From positions 620,001 to 684,000 of the forward strand of contig NC_013743.1 of the NCBI RefSeq assembly GCF_000025325.1: a DNA stretch of 64,000 bases. Direction: 5' to 3'. Position numbers and translations under genes: made by a program. Of this stretch, positions 16,393 through 25,938 are shown in pieces. Each line of letters starts with the position of its first letter. Within the stretch, counting starts at the first letter, position 1. Origin of the DNA: Haloterrigena turkmenica DSM 5511. Its GTDB lineage: Archaea; Halobacteriota; Halobacteria; Halobacteriales; Natrialbaceae. Under the pieces are notes generated by a model. That model saw only the letters and a list, made by a program, of their open reading frames with translations, ran no database searches and was not told the origin of the DNA.

Positions 16393-17451
16393 ATGAAACT
16401 GCAATCGATAACGGCCGTAGTAGTCGTAGCGCTGCTCTCTCTGAGCATGGTCGGTGCGGGGGCCGCCGCACCCGCCGCGAGTCCGGTCGAGGACACGTCG
16501 ACCGAGACCGATACGGACACCATCTCGCAGTCGGACGTCGTCACCCAGTCCGACGTGACCACCATCTCGTCGGTGACCTCGGGGAGCGACGGCACCGTCG
16601 AGGTGAACACCGATGGCGTCGACGGCGTCGAGTCGCTGGTCGGCGACCTCGACAGCGGACAGGCCGGCGACGCTACTTCGGTGCTCGAGTCGCTGTTCAG
16701 TGGCGGCATCACTGACAATATCGACGACGAGGACACCCCCGGCGATGCGGACGATGGAACGGACGAGACGAACGACGATACCGGCGACGGAGCGGATGAG
16801 ACGGATGGTGACGAGAGTAGCAGTGACAACGAAACGGACGAGACTGACGACAACGAGACCGACGAAACCGATAGCGACGACGAAACGGACGAGACGGATA
16901 GCGACGAAACTGACGGAAACGAGACCAACGAAACTGCCGGTGACGAAACCGACGACACCGCGGACGACGAAACCGACGACGGCTCGAGCGACGAGATCGA
17001 TCGGGCGGCGCTCGAGCGATACGTCCACGAGGCGGTCAACGAGGAACGCACCGCTCGAGGCCTCGAGCCGCTCGAATTCGACACCGAGCTGCGGGACATC
17101 GCTCGGGCCCACAGCGAGGACATGGCCGAACGCGGCTACTTCGCGCACGTCGATCCGGAGGGCAACGACGTCACCGACCGGTACGAGCAGGCGGGATACG
17201 AGTGCAACGCGAACGGCTACACCGGCGGCGAGAACCTCGCACAGACGTGGTACGACACGCCGGTCGTCAACGACGACGGCGAGACCGTCCGCTACGAGAC
17301 CGAGCAGGAACTCGCTGACGGAATCGTCACGCAGTGGATGAACTCACCGGACCACCGCGAGAACCTCCTCGCGACCCAGTGGGAAAACGAGGGCATCGGC
17401 GTCTACGTCACCGACGATAACCGCGTGTTCGTCACGCAGAACTTCTGCTGA
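16393..17451 (+). CDS. secreted CAP (SCP/PR-1) domain protein with acidic spacer
   Basis: The protein has a Sec-type signal (MKLQSITAVVVVALLSLSMV, cleavage near AGAAA). A Thr/Ser/Asp-rich region follows, then roughly 70 residues of ET/DE repeats, and then a CAP domain from about residue 205: LERYVHEAVNEERTARGLEP, IARAHSEDMAERGYFAH, GENLAQTW and SPDHRENLLATQWENEGIGV, ending VFVTQNFC. The His and Glu of the CAP cavity are present (HSEDMAERGYFAH and GENLA). The acidic spacer probably spans the surface layer or stays flexible at high salt. The function of archaeal CAP proteins is unknown. A run of six T follows the stop. Confidence 0.9.
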   Translation: MKLQSITAVVVVALLSLSMVGAGAAAPAASPVEDTSTETDTDTISQSDVVTQSDVTTISSVTSGSDGTVEVNTDGVDGVESLVGDLDSGQAGDATSVLESLFSGGITDNIDDEDTPGDADDGTDETNDDTGDGADETDGDESSSDNETDETDDNETDETDSDDETDETDSDETDGNETNETAGDETDDTADDETDDGSSDEIDRAALERYVHEAVNEERTARGLEPLEFDTELRDIARAHSEDMAERGYFAHVDPEGNDVTDRYEQAGYECNANGYTGGENLAQTWYDTPVVNDDGETVRYETEQELADGIVTQWMNSPDHRENLLATQWENEGIGVYVTDDNRVFVTQNFC

Positions 17452-17479
17452 GCCCGACGGACGCCGATCCGCGACGATC

Positions 17480-17485
17480 TTTTTT
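17480..17485 (+). terminator. T-run terminator after the CAP gene
   Basis: Six consecutive T lie 29 bases after the stop, between convergent genes. Short T-runs act as intrinsic terminators in haloarchaea. Confidence 0.4.
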
Positions 17486-19341
17486 CAATCTCGACCGTGT
17501 CGGGTGAGACACTTCGGAAGCCCGATCAGTTCGACGGGCTCGGAGTTGTCCGGCGAGTAGACGACCATCTGCCCTTTCTCCATGTAGGGCACCTTCGACT
17601 CGAGGTTGCTCGGAATATTCACGCTCTTGATGGCGTCCTCATCGCCGAGATTCAGGACGACGGTGGTGTTGATCTGCTTGAAGACGGCGTCGTGGATGTC
17701 CTGGGGGTCCTGGGTGATCAGGAAGAGGCCGAGCCGCTCCTTGCGACCCTGTTTGGCGGCCTCGGTGAACTTTGTGATGACCTTCCCGGCCTGCACGCTG
17801 TCGGCGTCGGTCAGGAAGTTGTGGGCCTCGTCCATCCCGAGGACGAGCGGCGTCTCCTTGATCCGATCGTAGTAGGGATCGTTCGAGAGCTTCTGGTCGA
17901 TGAGCAGCGAGGAGACCGCGAGCACGATGGTCTCGGTCGCCCGGCTGTCGTTGATGTGGTAGGTCGGGACGACGGTCAACCCGCCCGGGCGGACGAACTC
18001 GTGGACGAGGTCGGTGATCGGTCGGGCGTCCTGATCGAAGACGTGGCCGAAGCCGAGCACACGCCGGCGGACGGCGTCGAAGGTGGCCTCGTGGACCCGG
18101 CCGGACTCGTCGAGTTCCTCGCGCAAGGCGGGGTCGTCGAGGAACGTCGTGAACTCCTCGTAGGTGCCGTCGTCGCCGTACTGCTTGCGAAAGCGCGGGA
18201 GGAGGACGCTGACCAGCGCGCCGTACTGGTTGTCGTTCAGCCCGCTGCCCGCGACCAGCCACGGGTTGTCGTAGACCATCGAGAACGGGATGGTGAACTC
18301 CACCTGTCGGGCGCGGTGGTGGCCCGCCGCGTACGACGCCGACCCCACCTTGGGGACGAACGCCGTCGTGTCCTCGTGGCCGCCGTAGGCGATCCCCTCG
18401 CGCTCGAGGCGACGACCGAACTCGTCGTCTAAGTCGGGGTTGTCGTCGTGCATCTGGGCGTACTCGTCCTGCGGGTCGAACTGGACCACGGCGGGATGGA
18501 CCTCGCGGCCGTCGTCCATGGGGTACGCGCGATCCTCGGCGAGATACTGGCGGAGGATGTTCTTCGCGCCGTGGGTCTTCCCCGAGCCCGTCCCGCCGGC
18601 GATCAGCGTGTGCCGGAAGACGAGCGGATCGCCGGCGTCGTAGTCGTCCTTGAGCCGGTAGTCGATCGTCGGCGGGGTGGCCGCGGTCCGCACCTTCTCG
18701 CCGCCGACCGAGAGGTGGCCGAGGAAGACGCCGTCCTCGGGCATCTTCAGCCCGGTCTTGATCTCCTCGGTGTCGTCCGCCTGCCGGATCACCGTCTGCG
18801 GTTTGGGGACGCGGTCGGTCATCCGTCGTTTCAGTTCCCCATCGTCGTCGTAAAGGACGGCTACCGGCTCGAGTTCCGCGACGAACTTGTAGTCGGCCTC
18901 GTCGACCCCGTCGGTCCGCATCGCGCGGCGGGCGTGGATCTCCGTCGCGTCGTCGGCGTGGTACTGCTGGGCGTACTCCAGTCCCGTAATGCGACAGAAC
19001 AGGGTCTCGCCGTCGGGGTAGGGCGCCAGCAGGTAGCTCCCGATGCGGATCGAGGAACGGTTGCCGCGGGTGACGTACGCGCGCAGCGTCGTTTCGTCGC
19101 CGTCCTCGGCGACGCGCAGTCCCTGGGAGACGCAGATCGCGCCGATACCGACGTCTTCGCCCCGGGGCTCGACGGGCGTCGGTTCGAAATCGTCGGTCGT
19201 TCCGCCGTCCGTACCTGTCGACCCACCGGCACTCGACGGCTCGGTCCTCGTCCCGTCGGAACCGGCCGCAGCGTCGTCTCTCCCGCCGGAATCGGCGTCG
19301 GACTCGGCGTTGAAATCGCCGAAGTCACCCAGATCGGTCAT
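17485..19341 (-). CDS. herA: HerA-type ATPase/helicase (DNA end resection)
   Basis: I start at the ATG giving MTDLGDFGDF and drop nine upstream residues. A disordered acidic segment of about 60 residues precedes a beta-barrel (HAS-like) domain at roughly 65-190. The RecA-like ATPase follows: Walker A IAGGTGSGKTHGAKN near residue 248, VVQFDPQDEYAQM, Walker B LVLGMDEAHNFL near 499 and FLITQDPQDIH. HerA is a hexameric translocase that works with the nuclease NurA to resect double-strand breaks. The likely nurA lies 4.7 kb away on the same strand (24.05 kb), separated by unrelated genes, whereas the two are usually adjacent in archaea. Confidence 0.85.
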   Translation of the reverse strand: MTDLGDFGDFNAESDADSGGRDDAAAGSDGTRTEPSSAGGSTGTDGGTTDDFEPTPVEPRGEDVGIGAICVSQGLRVAEDGDETTLRAYVTRGNRSSIRIGSYLLAPYPDGETLFCRITGLEYAQQYHADDATEIHARRAMRTDGVDEADYKFVAELEPVAVLYDDDGELKRRMTDRVPKPQTVIRQADDTEEIKTGLKMPEDGVFLGHLSVGGEKVRTAATPPTIDYRLKDDYDAGDPLVFRHTLIAGGTGSGKTHGAKNILRQYLAEDRAYPMDDGREVHPAVVQFDPQDEYAQMHDDNPDLDDEFGRRLEREGIAYGGHEDTTAFVPKVGSASYAAGHHRARQVEFTIPFSMVYDNPWLVAGSGLNDNQYGALVSVLLPRFRKQYGDDGTYEEFTTFLDDPALREELDESGRVHEATFDAVRRRVLGFGHVFDQDARPITDLVHEFVRPGGLTVVPTYHINDSRATETIVLAVSSLLIDQKLSNDPYYDRIKETPLVLGMDEAHNFLTDADSVQAGKVITKFTEAAKQGRKERLGLFLITQDPQDIHDAVFKQINTTVVLNLGDEDAIKSVNIPSNLESKVPYMEKGQMVVYSPDNSEPVELIGLPKCLTRHGRD

Positions 19342-19523
19342 ATCAGGTCCATCAGGCCGGCCCCACAACTACTTTTCGAGGCGACACACTCGAGCGTCGG
19401 CGCGGGGGCGCGAGACTGCGGGCAGAATAGAACGGCCGCGAACTGCGAAACCGATTCGGTTCGGATGGAGGGCCGAGCGCGCCAGCGGTAGACGGCGGCG
19501 AGTTCGGCGGTGACGGTGAGCGA

Positions 19524-20153
19524 TCAGTGGAGGACCGACGTCGTCCGTTCGCCTTGCGTGACCAGATTGGCGTCGGTGTCGAACTTCAGGGCATCTACGT
19601 CGGCCAGCACGGGAAGGTGAGCGTGATAGAGGGAAATCTTCGCTCGCTCGCGGTCGTCCGCGCCGACGTCGCTGGCGGCGAGCTCCGACGCGAGTCGCTC
19701 GACGGAGACAGTGCGTTCGGCGCCCGAGAGCATCGCGAGGACTCGCATCCGGACGGGGTGGACGATCGCCTCGAGCAGCTGCTCTCCCTCCGGACCCTCA
19801 CAGAGTTCGAGCAGTCTCGCGAGATCGGCGGGGTGGACCGGCGGTTCGTCGACCAGTTCGGCGCCGGTCTCGGCGTCGAATTCGACGAGCCCGTACTCGG
19901 CCAGTCGGGGGAGGTGGTTGTGGACGAGACTGATGCGGACGTCGTGACGAGCCTTGCCGGTCGGGACGTCCAGGTCTTCGTTCTCGACGATCGCCGTCGT
20001 CAGCTCCATCAGCGACAGCCGCGTACGGTGGGCGCCGAGCGTCGCCAGGATGCGGATCCGGCGCGGATGTCGGAGGACGTCGTAACACTCCTCCGGGACG
20101 TCTGTCAATGGGCCCCGTTCGCTGTCACCGCCGATGGACGCTTTCGAACTCAT
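19524..20153 (-). CDS. regulator with two tandem winged-helix domains (DUF7344 type)
   Basis: I start at the ATG giving MSSKASIGGDSERG, about 209 residues; an upstream in-frame ATG would add 14. Two copies of the same fold are visible. The first is CYDVLRHPRRIRILATLGAH, then VRISLVHNHLPRLAEYGLVEFD. The second is LLEAIVHPVRMRVLAMLSGA, then AKISLYHAHLPVLADVDALKFD. The H.HLP.L motif before the wing is typical of a large haloarchaeal group of small winged-helix regulators; a single-domain relative is at 26.3 kb. The duplicated domain may bind an inverted operator as a monomer. A weak TATA-like cttaac precedes it. Confidence 0.8.
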   Translation of the reverse strand: MSSKASIGGDSERGPLTDVPEECYDVLRHPRRIRILATLGAHRTRLSLMELTTAIVENEDLDVPTGKARHDVRISLVHNHLPRLAEYGLVEFDAETGAELVDEPPVHPADLARLLELCEGPEGEQLLEAIVHPVRMRVLAMLSGAERTVSVERLASELAASDVGADDRERAKISLYHAHLPVLADVDALKFDTDANLVTQGERTTSVLH

Positions 20154-20469
20154 TACTAACAGGCACTGGTGGAACGGGGTTAAGCCCATTTCCAAAACGA
20201 TTTGGCTCGGGAACGAATGCTTACTCGCGTAATACTTGACTTACCGGTGAATCCTCCGTAGACTCCCTCGAGAAGCGATAACACTCGATATCGGACCGTC
20301 GGATAATCGTGATATCCGGCGGTACTAACCGGTGTGTTCCGCGCCGACCGCGGAGTAGATCCGTTCGGGTGCCCGTGCGGCGAATATACGCCGATCTCGA
20401 GGGCGACTCTCGAGGAGATTCCGTGATTCGCGCCACTGTCTTTTTGCGCGTACGCGCCGAAGGAACGGT

Positions 20470-20811
20470 ATGATACTGATACGCGGTCGTGCCGGCGGCA
20501 CCGAACTCACTGGCACGCTGTACGAGCGGGGCGAACGAGCGCCCTCGTTTCGCGGCGCGCCGGACGAAGACGCCGCCTACGTCTGGGTCTGCGACGAGTT
20601 CTACGAGGTCGACAGCGGCGGCTCGACCCAGCTGGTCGACGGCCGCGAAGTGAACCTCGCCTTCGAATCGCCCATGCCACGCGGCTTCGACACCCGCGAA
20701 CAGGCCCTCGAGGGCGCCAAAGAACACGTCCGGACGCAGTTCGCCCGAATCGGAGTCGATCCGAGCGACGTCGATCTCGAGGTCGAGAAAAACGGCGAAA
20801 CTGACGAGTAA
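20470..20811 (+). CDS. small conserved haloarchaeal protein
   Basis: This acidic soluble protein of 113 residues begins MILIRGRAGGTELTGTLYERG, continues with YVWVCDEFYEVDSGGS and ends in a charged helix (DTREQALEGAKEHVRTQFAR). It appears to be a compact alpha/beta domain without cysteine pairs or membrane segments. I do not recognise a function. It converges on the cohesin-like surface protein with a gap of only 10 bases. The 270 bases upstream of it hold no gene. Confidence 0.7.
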   Translation: MILIRGRAGGTELTGTLYERGERAPSFRGAPDEDAAYVWVCDEFYEVDSGGSTQLVDGREVNLAFESPMPRGFDTREQALEGAKEHVRTQFARIGVDPSDVDLEVEKNGETDE

Positions 20812-20821
20812 CTGACGACTA

Positions 20822-21685
20822 CTACCGGTCCGCGCCGGCTCGAACGCCGGTAGCATCGTGCAATCGGTGACCGACGAGGACCGTTCCGACGATGATCCCC
20901 GCTGCGACGGGCGTCGGGAGTCCCGGAACGGCGTCCTCGCGGTCCGCTTCGGTTTCGTTCCCACCGTTCTCGTCGTCGGTCTCCGCTACAGCGTCGTCAT
21001 CTCTCGTCGATTCGGGTTCCGCTCCCGGTTCGGCGTCGGTGGCTTCGGCGTCGACGGGCGTCGTCTCGAGCCCGTCTGGGTCCGGGTGGTCGAACGCCGG
21101 TGCCTCGTCGCCGCCGCCGTCGATCGCGACGGTGGCGTCCGTATCGAAGACCGGGATCGGCGTCTCGCGGAGGAGTTCGGCGCGGCTCTCCTCGAAGGTG
21201 ATCGTCGCCTCCGACGGCGGAGCGTCTTCGGCGACCGCGACCGTGAGCGTCGCGATTCTCGCGTTCCCCGTCGCGCCGTCGGCGGGCGGATCGCGCCGCT
21301 GCTCGAGAACGGCGGTGCCGCTGTCGTGTGCGAGCCCCCGTTCGGCGTAGACGTCCGTTTCCGCGCCCTGCTCGAGCCAGGGCCCGCGTTCGACGTCGGT
21401 AATCTCGAGATACTCGGGATTGTACTGGGCGACGAGGGAGACCGATTCGATGCCTTCGCCGCCGTAGCCGCCGTCGCTCTGCATGACGACGTCGACGGTG
21501 ACCTCCTCGCCGGGGTCGGCGGCGACCGTCTGCGTCGACGGAAGGATGGCCGCGGTCCGGTCGCTGGCGGCAGCCGTCTCGGCGGCGAACCCGAGCAGGG
21601 GGACCAGTAGCAGCGCGAGGAGGACCGCTCCCAGCAACAGGCCGCGTCCGGCGGCGACCGTCCGTCGTTCTGTCGTGGCTCTCAT
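20822..21685 (-). CDS. membrane-anchored cohesin-like surface protein
   Basis: The 287-residue product has an N-terminal signal or anchor (GLLLGAVLLALLLVPLLGFA) and then a cohesin-type beta-sandwich: ILPSTQTVAADPGEEVTVDV, IESVSLVAQYNPEYLEITDV, ARIATLTVAVAEDAPPSEAT and ITFEESRAEL. An acidic Thr/Glu/Asp linker of about 60 residues and a single C-terminal helix (TPVAAGIIVGTVLVGHRL) with a basic stop-transfer tail complete it. The cohesin fold binds dockerin modules in bacteria and archaea. The gene lies 93 bases downstream of a secreted 5'-nucleotidase on the same strand, so the two are probably one transcript. Confidence 0.8.
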   Translation of the reverse strand: MRATTERRTVAAGRGLLLGAVLLALLLVPLLGFAAETAAASDRTAAILPSTQTVAADPGEEVTVDVVMQSDGGYGGEGIESVSLVAQYNPEYLEITDVERGPWLEQGAETDVYAERGLAHDSGTAVLEQRRDPPADGATGNARIATLTVAVAEDAPPSEATITFEESRAELLRETPIPVFDTDATVAIDGGGDEAPAFDHPDPDGLETTPVDAEATDAEPGAEPESTRDDDAVAETDDENGGNETEADREDAVPGLPTPVAAGIIVGTVLVGHRLHDATGVRAGADR

Positions 21686-21778
21686 CGCGTGGTAGCACTC
21701 GTAGCGCTCACCGATCCTCGAGGCCGTACTCGATCGACGCGCGCGTGGGAAGCGAGAGTCACGGGTCGCGTCGTCCGA

Positions 21779-23959
21779 TCAGTCGTCACCGTCGTCCCCG
21801 GTCGCTGACGCGGTAGTCTCGGCCGATTCGTCGTCGGCGACTCGACGGCGCGAGTAGAGATAGCCGCCGGCGCTCCCGCCGGCGAGCGCGCCGAGCGGAC
21901 CGAAGCCGGGCATCCCGTCGTCCGCGCCGTCGTTCGCCCCATCATCGTCCGACTCGTTGCCGTCGGAATCGCCGTCGTCCGGGTCCTCGAGGGCGGCCGC
22001 GCTCACGTCCGCGCGGAGCTTGAAGTGCTCGTAGCCGCTCGAGGTCGGCACCTCGAAGCCGTAGTCCCAGTACGCCTGATCGGGATCGTAGCCGCCGAAC
22101 AGCCGCAGCGCCGGCTCGTCGACGTCCGCGACGAGAGCGCGCAACTCGTCGGTGTCGAACGTCACGTCGACGCTGTCGCCGTCGACGGTCGCCGCGTTCG
22201 CCTCGAGGTCAGCGCCGGTCCGGATCACGGCCCGGAAGGTGTCGGACCGAATTGCCGCGGCGCCGTCCGGGACGTCGACGGTGAGCGTGGTCTCGCCGTC
22301 GCCGACCGCGACCGACGCCTCGCCGACCGTCTCGTCGACTCGGAGCATCCGGTTCTCGCGCTCGGGCGCGACGGTGTCTCGCTCCTCGAGGCGGTCGAGG
22401 ACGTAGGGGCCCTGGAACTGGCCGGAAGCGAGGACGACCGCTACCTCGGAGAGGACGTCGGAGTTCTCGATCGAGTAGTCGTTGTGCGCGAGGTAGTACG
22501 TCTCATCGGGGTCGATGGGCTCGCCGCCGACGAAGACGTTCTCGACCTGACTCTCGCCGCCGTGGCCCCACCACTCGTAGGAGAGCCTCGAGACCTGGAT
22601 CGCCGGCTGCGCGCCGTAGTTCTCGGACGGATGGGGGCGGATCGCCTCCTCGAGGTACGCGACGACGTCCTCGCCAGTCAGTTCGACGACCTCGATCTCG
22701 TTGGGGAACGGCAGGATGTTCATCACGTCGGCGCCCGTGACCGGACCGGGGCCGTACGTCGACCCGCTGCGGATGCCGCCGGCGTTCTGGGCCGCGATAT
22801 CGACCTCGATGTCGCCGATCTCGCCGACGGTTCGCATCGCGTCGGTCATGAGGTTCCCCCAGTTGGTCTCGATGGCGTAGTTGTCGAACGTCGCGTTCAG
22901 TTCGACCTCGGTCTCGAAGGCTGTCTGCTCGAGTTCCGCCTCGAGTTCGTCGGTCCACTCCTCGGCGAGGGTGGCGAGGGTCTCGTCTTCCGGGATCTCG
23001 TCGGCGTAGCGGACCTCGATCTCCTCGTACTCGTCGACGGCCGACGCGGGATCGGCGTCAGGGGCCAGGAGGTCGGTCCGTCGCCAGTCGACGAGGGTTC
23101 CGTCGGCGTCGAGCGTGAGCGAGCCGACATGGTCGAACTCGTCGCCGAACTCGCTGATAATCGTCCCGTCGACGACCTCGGGTTCCTCGAAGACGATGTT
23201 GGAGTGGGAGCCGACGATCGCGTCGAGGCCGTCGACGTCCTCGGCGAGCGTGTAATGAACGCCGGTCGAGACGTGGGAAGCGCAGACGACGACGTCGGCC
23301 CCCTCCTCGCGGAGCGCGTCGACCGCTTCCTGCGCGCCCTCGACGTAGCCGAGCACCTGCCACTCCGCGGGGTAGTCGGTCAGCGAGTGGAAGTTCGTCG
23401 AGACGAGGCCGAAGACGCCGACCGTCAACTCCCCCTTCTCGAACGCTGTCCACCGTTCGGTTCCGGGAACTGGGTCGCCCGCGTCGTCGAGCAGGTTCGC
23501 GACGACCCACGGGAACTCGCTCTCTTCGAAGCGCGCCGTCGCCACGTCGGCGCCGAAATCGTACTCGTGGTTGCCGACGCCGTCCACGTCGATGGCCGTC
23601 TCGTTTAACGCCTCGATCACGTGTTCGCCCTCGTACTCGAGGCCGAGCATCGACGGGGCGAGGTCGTCGCCGTTCCCGACGAACAGCGAGTTCGCGGCCG
23701 ACTCGAGGTGCTCCTCGACGACCGCGTAGTAGCTGGCGAGGCTCAGTTCGGCCGCTTCGGCATCCGCGAACCGACCGTGGAAGTGCGTGTCGTGGACGAT
23801 TGTGACCGTCTCGTCGCGGGAGTTCGCTCCGACGCTCCCGGTCGTCGGGAGCACGGCAGCGGCCGACGCTCCCGCGGCCATACCGAGCAACCAACGGCGG
23901 CGCGAGTCGATCCCCGGGTCGGTCCCGTCACTGTCGTCTCGTTCGGACGTTCGTGTCAC
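21779..23959 (-). CDS. secreted 5'-nucleotidase/UDP-sugar hydrolase family with PGF-CTERM
   Basis: A Tat leader (DSRRRWLLGMAAGASAAAVL) is followed by the metallophosphatase domain: TIVHDTHFHGRF, the metal ligands in GNGDDLAPS and GNHEYDFGADV, and later CASHVSTGVH and GSHSNIVFEEP. The C-terminal nucleotidase domain (about 320-520) shows AQNAGGIRSG and NILPFPNEIEVVEL. The protein ends in an Asp/Gly linker and GMPGFGPLGALAGGSAGGYL plus SRRR, a PGF-CTERM signal cut by archaeosortase A. Unusually, about 20 more residues follow the Arg cluster. It should release phosphate from extracellular nucleotides at the cell surface. Confidence 0.88.
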   Translation of the reverse strand: MTRTSERDDSDGTDPGIDSRRRWLLGMAAGASAAAVLPTTGSVGANSRDETVTIVHDTHFHGRFADAEAAELSLASYYAVVEEHLESAANSLFVGNGDDLAPSMLGLEYEGEHVIEALNETAIDVDGVGNHEYDFGADVATARFEESEFPWVVANLLDDAGDPVPGTERWTAFEKGELTVGVFGLVSTNFHSLTDYPAEWQVLGYVEGAQEAVDALREEGADVVVCASHVSTGVHYTLAEDVDGLDAIVGSHSNIVFEEPEVVDGTIISEFGDEFDHVGSLTLDADGTLVDWRRTDLLAPDADPASAVDEYEEIEVRYADEIPEDETLATLAEEWTDELEAELEQTAFETEVELNATFDNYAIETNWGNLMTDAMRTVGEIGDIEVDIAAQNAGGIRSGSTYGPGPVTGADVMNILPFPNEIEVVELTGEDVVAYLEEAIRPHPSENYGAQPAIQVSRLSYEWWGHGGESQVENVFVGGEPIDPDETYYLAHNDYSIENSDVLSEVAVVLASGQFQGPYVLDRLEERDTVAPERENRMLRVDETVGEASVAVGDGETTLTVDVPDGAAAIRSDTFRAVIRTGADLEANAATVDGDSVDVTFDTDELRALVADVDEPALRLFGGYDPDQAYWDYGFEVPTSSGYEHFKLRADVSAAALEDPDDGDSDGNESDDDGANDGADDGMPGFGPLGALAGGSAGGYLYSRRRVADDESAETTASATGDDGDD

Positions 23960-24050
23960 AGTGACAGTCAGCGAAAGGAACGGTCACTATCGTTGCTATT
24001 TGCTGCCCGGTCCAGTACGTTTGTCACAGTAGCTGAGCGAATCGCCGGCG

Positions 24051-25325
24051 CTAATGCTCCTCTTCCCACCGATGGTCGTCATACGTCCGGTCCTGACTCG
24101 TATCGAACTGGGTCTCGAGTGTCTCGCGGAGCGACGCCTTCTCCGAGCGACTGATCCGGGCGAGTTCGTCGGCCTTCTCGACGATCGTCGGTGGGCCGTG
24201 GGCGACGGCGATATCCTGCAGGACCTGCATCGTCACCGCCCGCCGCCGCTCGGGCGCTCGAGTGAACGCGTAGGGGGCCTCGATCCGGTAGATCAGATCG
24301 TCGCGCGGGTCGTAGACGACGAAGAACGTCACCTCGTAGGCCTCGAGCGACAGGTCACGCTCGACGCCGAGGGCGTCGCCCTCGACCGAGAGCGGGCGAT
24401 CGACGCCGCCGCGGGAGCGAAACCAGTTCGTGTAGGTCAGCGCCTCGGTGTCGCGCTCCCAGCGCTGGCCGTCGATATCGTCGACGTATTCGCCGCGCTC
24501 TAAGAGCCGCGTGAACAGCGCCGAATCGTCGTTCCACGGGGTGGCCACGTCGACGTTTCGCTTCTGCTTCAGCGTCCGCGTGATGACCCGCGTCGCCGGA
24601 TTCTTGACGAAGCCCACGAGCGGGACGTCCCGCTCGACGAACCGCTCGACCAGTCGCACGTAGTTCTCGAGCACCGTCGTCGGCCGGGGGTCCTCGAGCA
24701 GGAAGTCCGCGAGATCGGGGTGCTGATCGGCCCAGCGGAGCAGCCCGCGGGGGTAGATCGGCCCGTCGAGGACGAGCAAGTCGTCGACCGCGTCGGCGTT
24801 CTCGAGGGCGTGTTTGCTCTCGGCGAGGTAGAGCGCCAACGCGTGGACGACCCCTTCGGCGAAGCGGGGCAGCGGCGGGATCTTGACGGCGCGGCTCCGG
24901 CTGTAGCCCTCGTCGAACTTCCCCCACGTCTCGTCGACGGTCATCGTCTCGTCGTTGGAGTGGACCGTCATCACGGTGGTCCGCGACCGGTGGAGGTCGA
25001 GGTCGCTCGGCGTGGCGGCCATCGCCGCCTGCGCGATGTCGATGACGAGCCCGTTTTTGAACGTCGTCGGGTTGATGGTTCCCGCGTCGAGCCCGTGCTC
25101 GCTCGCGAACGGTCGATCACAGAGCGCGACGTCCTCGCAGTCGACGTGGCGGCGGTGCCGCTCGTCGATCGGCTCGAGGATCGTCCGACCGTCGTCAACG
25201 AGCGGATCGAGGAACTCCGCCCAGACCGTCTCGGCGAAGGCGCGGCGATCGCGCTCGTCGGCCCCGTGATCGATCCGCCTCGCGAGTTGCGCGATACCGT
25301 CGAAGTGGACCGGATCGAGAGTCAC
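24051..25325 (-). CDS. nurA: NurA-domain 5'-3' nuclease
   Basis: I start at the GTG giving MTLDPVHFDGIAQLARRID, the usual beginning of haloarchaeal members; the frame extends nine codons to a TTG. The product is 424 residues. Features of NurA are the substrate-pocket strand LVIDIAQAAMAA, a catalytic acid in LLVLDGPIYPRGLLRW, and the C-terminal block YRIEAPYAFTRAPERR with MQVLQDIAVAHGPP. NurA digests DNA ends with HerA, whose likely gene lies 4.7 kb downstream on the same strand. The first catalytic Asp is less certain because VIDIAQ lacks the usual DGS. Adjacent upstream sequence is AT-rich and shared with a divergent small gene. Confidence 0.8.
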   Translation of the reverse strand: MTLDPVHFDGIAQLARRIDHGADERDRRAFAETVWAEFLDPLVDDGRTILEPIDERHRRHVDCEDVALCDRPFASEHGLDAGTINPTTFKNGLVIDIAQAAMAATPSDLDLHRSRTTVMTVHSNDETMTVDETWGKFDEGYSRSRAVKIPPLPRFAEGVVHALALYLAESKHALENADAVDDLLVLDGPIYPRGLLRWADQHPDLADFLLEDPRPTTVLENYVRLVERFVERDVPLVGFVKNPATRVITRTLKQKRNVDVATPWNDDSALFTRLLERGEYVDDIDGQRWERDTEALTYTNWFRSRGGVDRPLSVEGDALGVERDLSLEAYEVTFFVVYDPRDDLIYRIEAPYAFTRAPERRRAVTMQVLQDIAVAHGPPTIVEKADELARISRSEKASLRETLETQFDTSQDRTYDDHRWEEEH

Positions 25326-25461
25326 ACTCGGTGGCTCCCGTCCCACTCGCAAAAAGACGACGGTCGGATCGATCGCACCGCTAGCAATGCATTAACTCGA
25401 GGCCGGGTAAAATATTATCAGAAAAATTATATGTGGCTGGGGATTGAATCCGGATACCCCG

Positions 25462-25722
25462 ATGTCCAAGCGAGGTCTGGAAGCGGTCGACACCGACGAG
25501 GACCCGATCAACTGGCGCCAGGACGGCGCTGACGTGACGCTGTACGACGAGACGAACCGTGACGCCTGGATCCAGGTCACGTTCGAGGCCGGCGTCCCGC
25601 CGGAACGCCGTCTCTTTATGATCTGTGACGACTGCGGCGCCGTTTTCGCACAGCGAACCAAGCCCGGCCGTAGCACGGTCTGTGGCGACTGCGGTGCGAC
25701 CTTCGACCACCGCCGCGACTAG
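25462..25722 (+). CDS. small zinc-ribbon protein
   Basis: The likely start gives MSKRGLEAVDTDEDPINWRQ, 86 residues. The C-terminal third is a zinc ribbon: MICDDCGAVFAQRT and TVCGDCGATFDHR (CxxC...CxxC). The N-terminal part (VTLYDETNRDAWIQVTFEAG) looks like a small beta domain. Such mini-proteins are numerous in haloarchaea and may act in RNA or DNA binding or as adaptors; the function here is unknown. An AT-rich element (aattatatg) about 30 bases upstream is a fair TATA box. Confidence 0.75.
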   Translation: MSKRGLEAVDTDEDPINWRQDGADVTLYDETNRDAWIQVTFEAGVPPERRLFMICDDCGAVFAQRTKPGRSTVCGDCGATFDHRRD

Positions 25723-25938
25723 TCTCGTTCCGGCGGCTCGAGGAGTCCGACTCGAGTTTAGCTCGGCGACGCGGGCCGCCGATCCGATATCGAATACCGG
25801 CCGCCGTTCGATTGTCAAAATTTAATCATAACGGCGACGCGGTTATAGTTACCGCTGCCCTCGGGACCCTGTGGAGGGAGCAGCGTCGTGTCGGCGCCCA
25901 CCACTCGCCGCACGTGTCAGCCCTCCCGCCGAAATACC

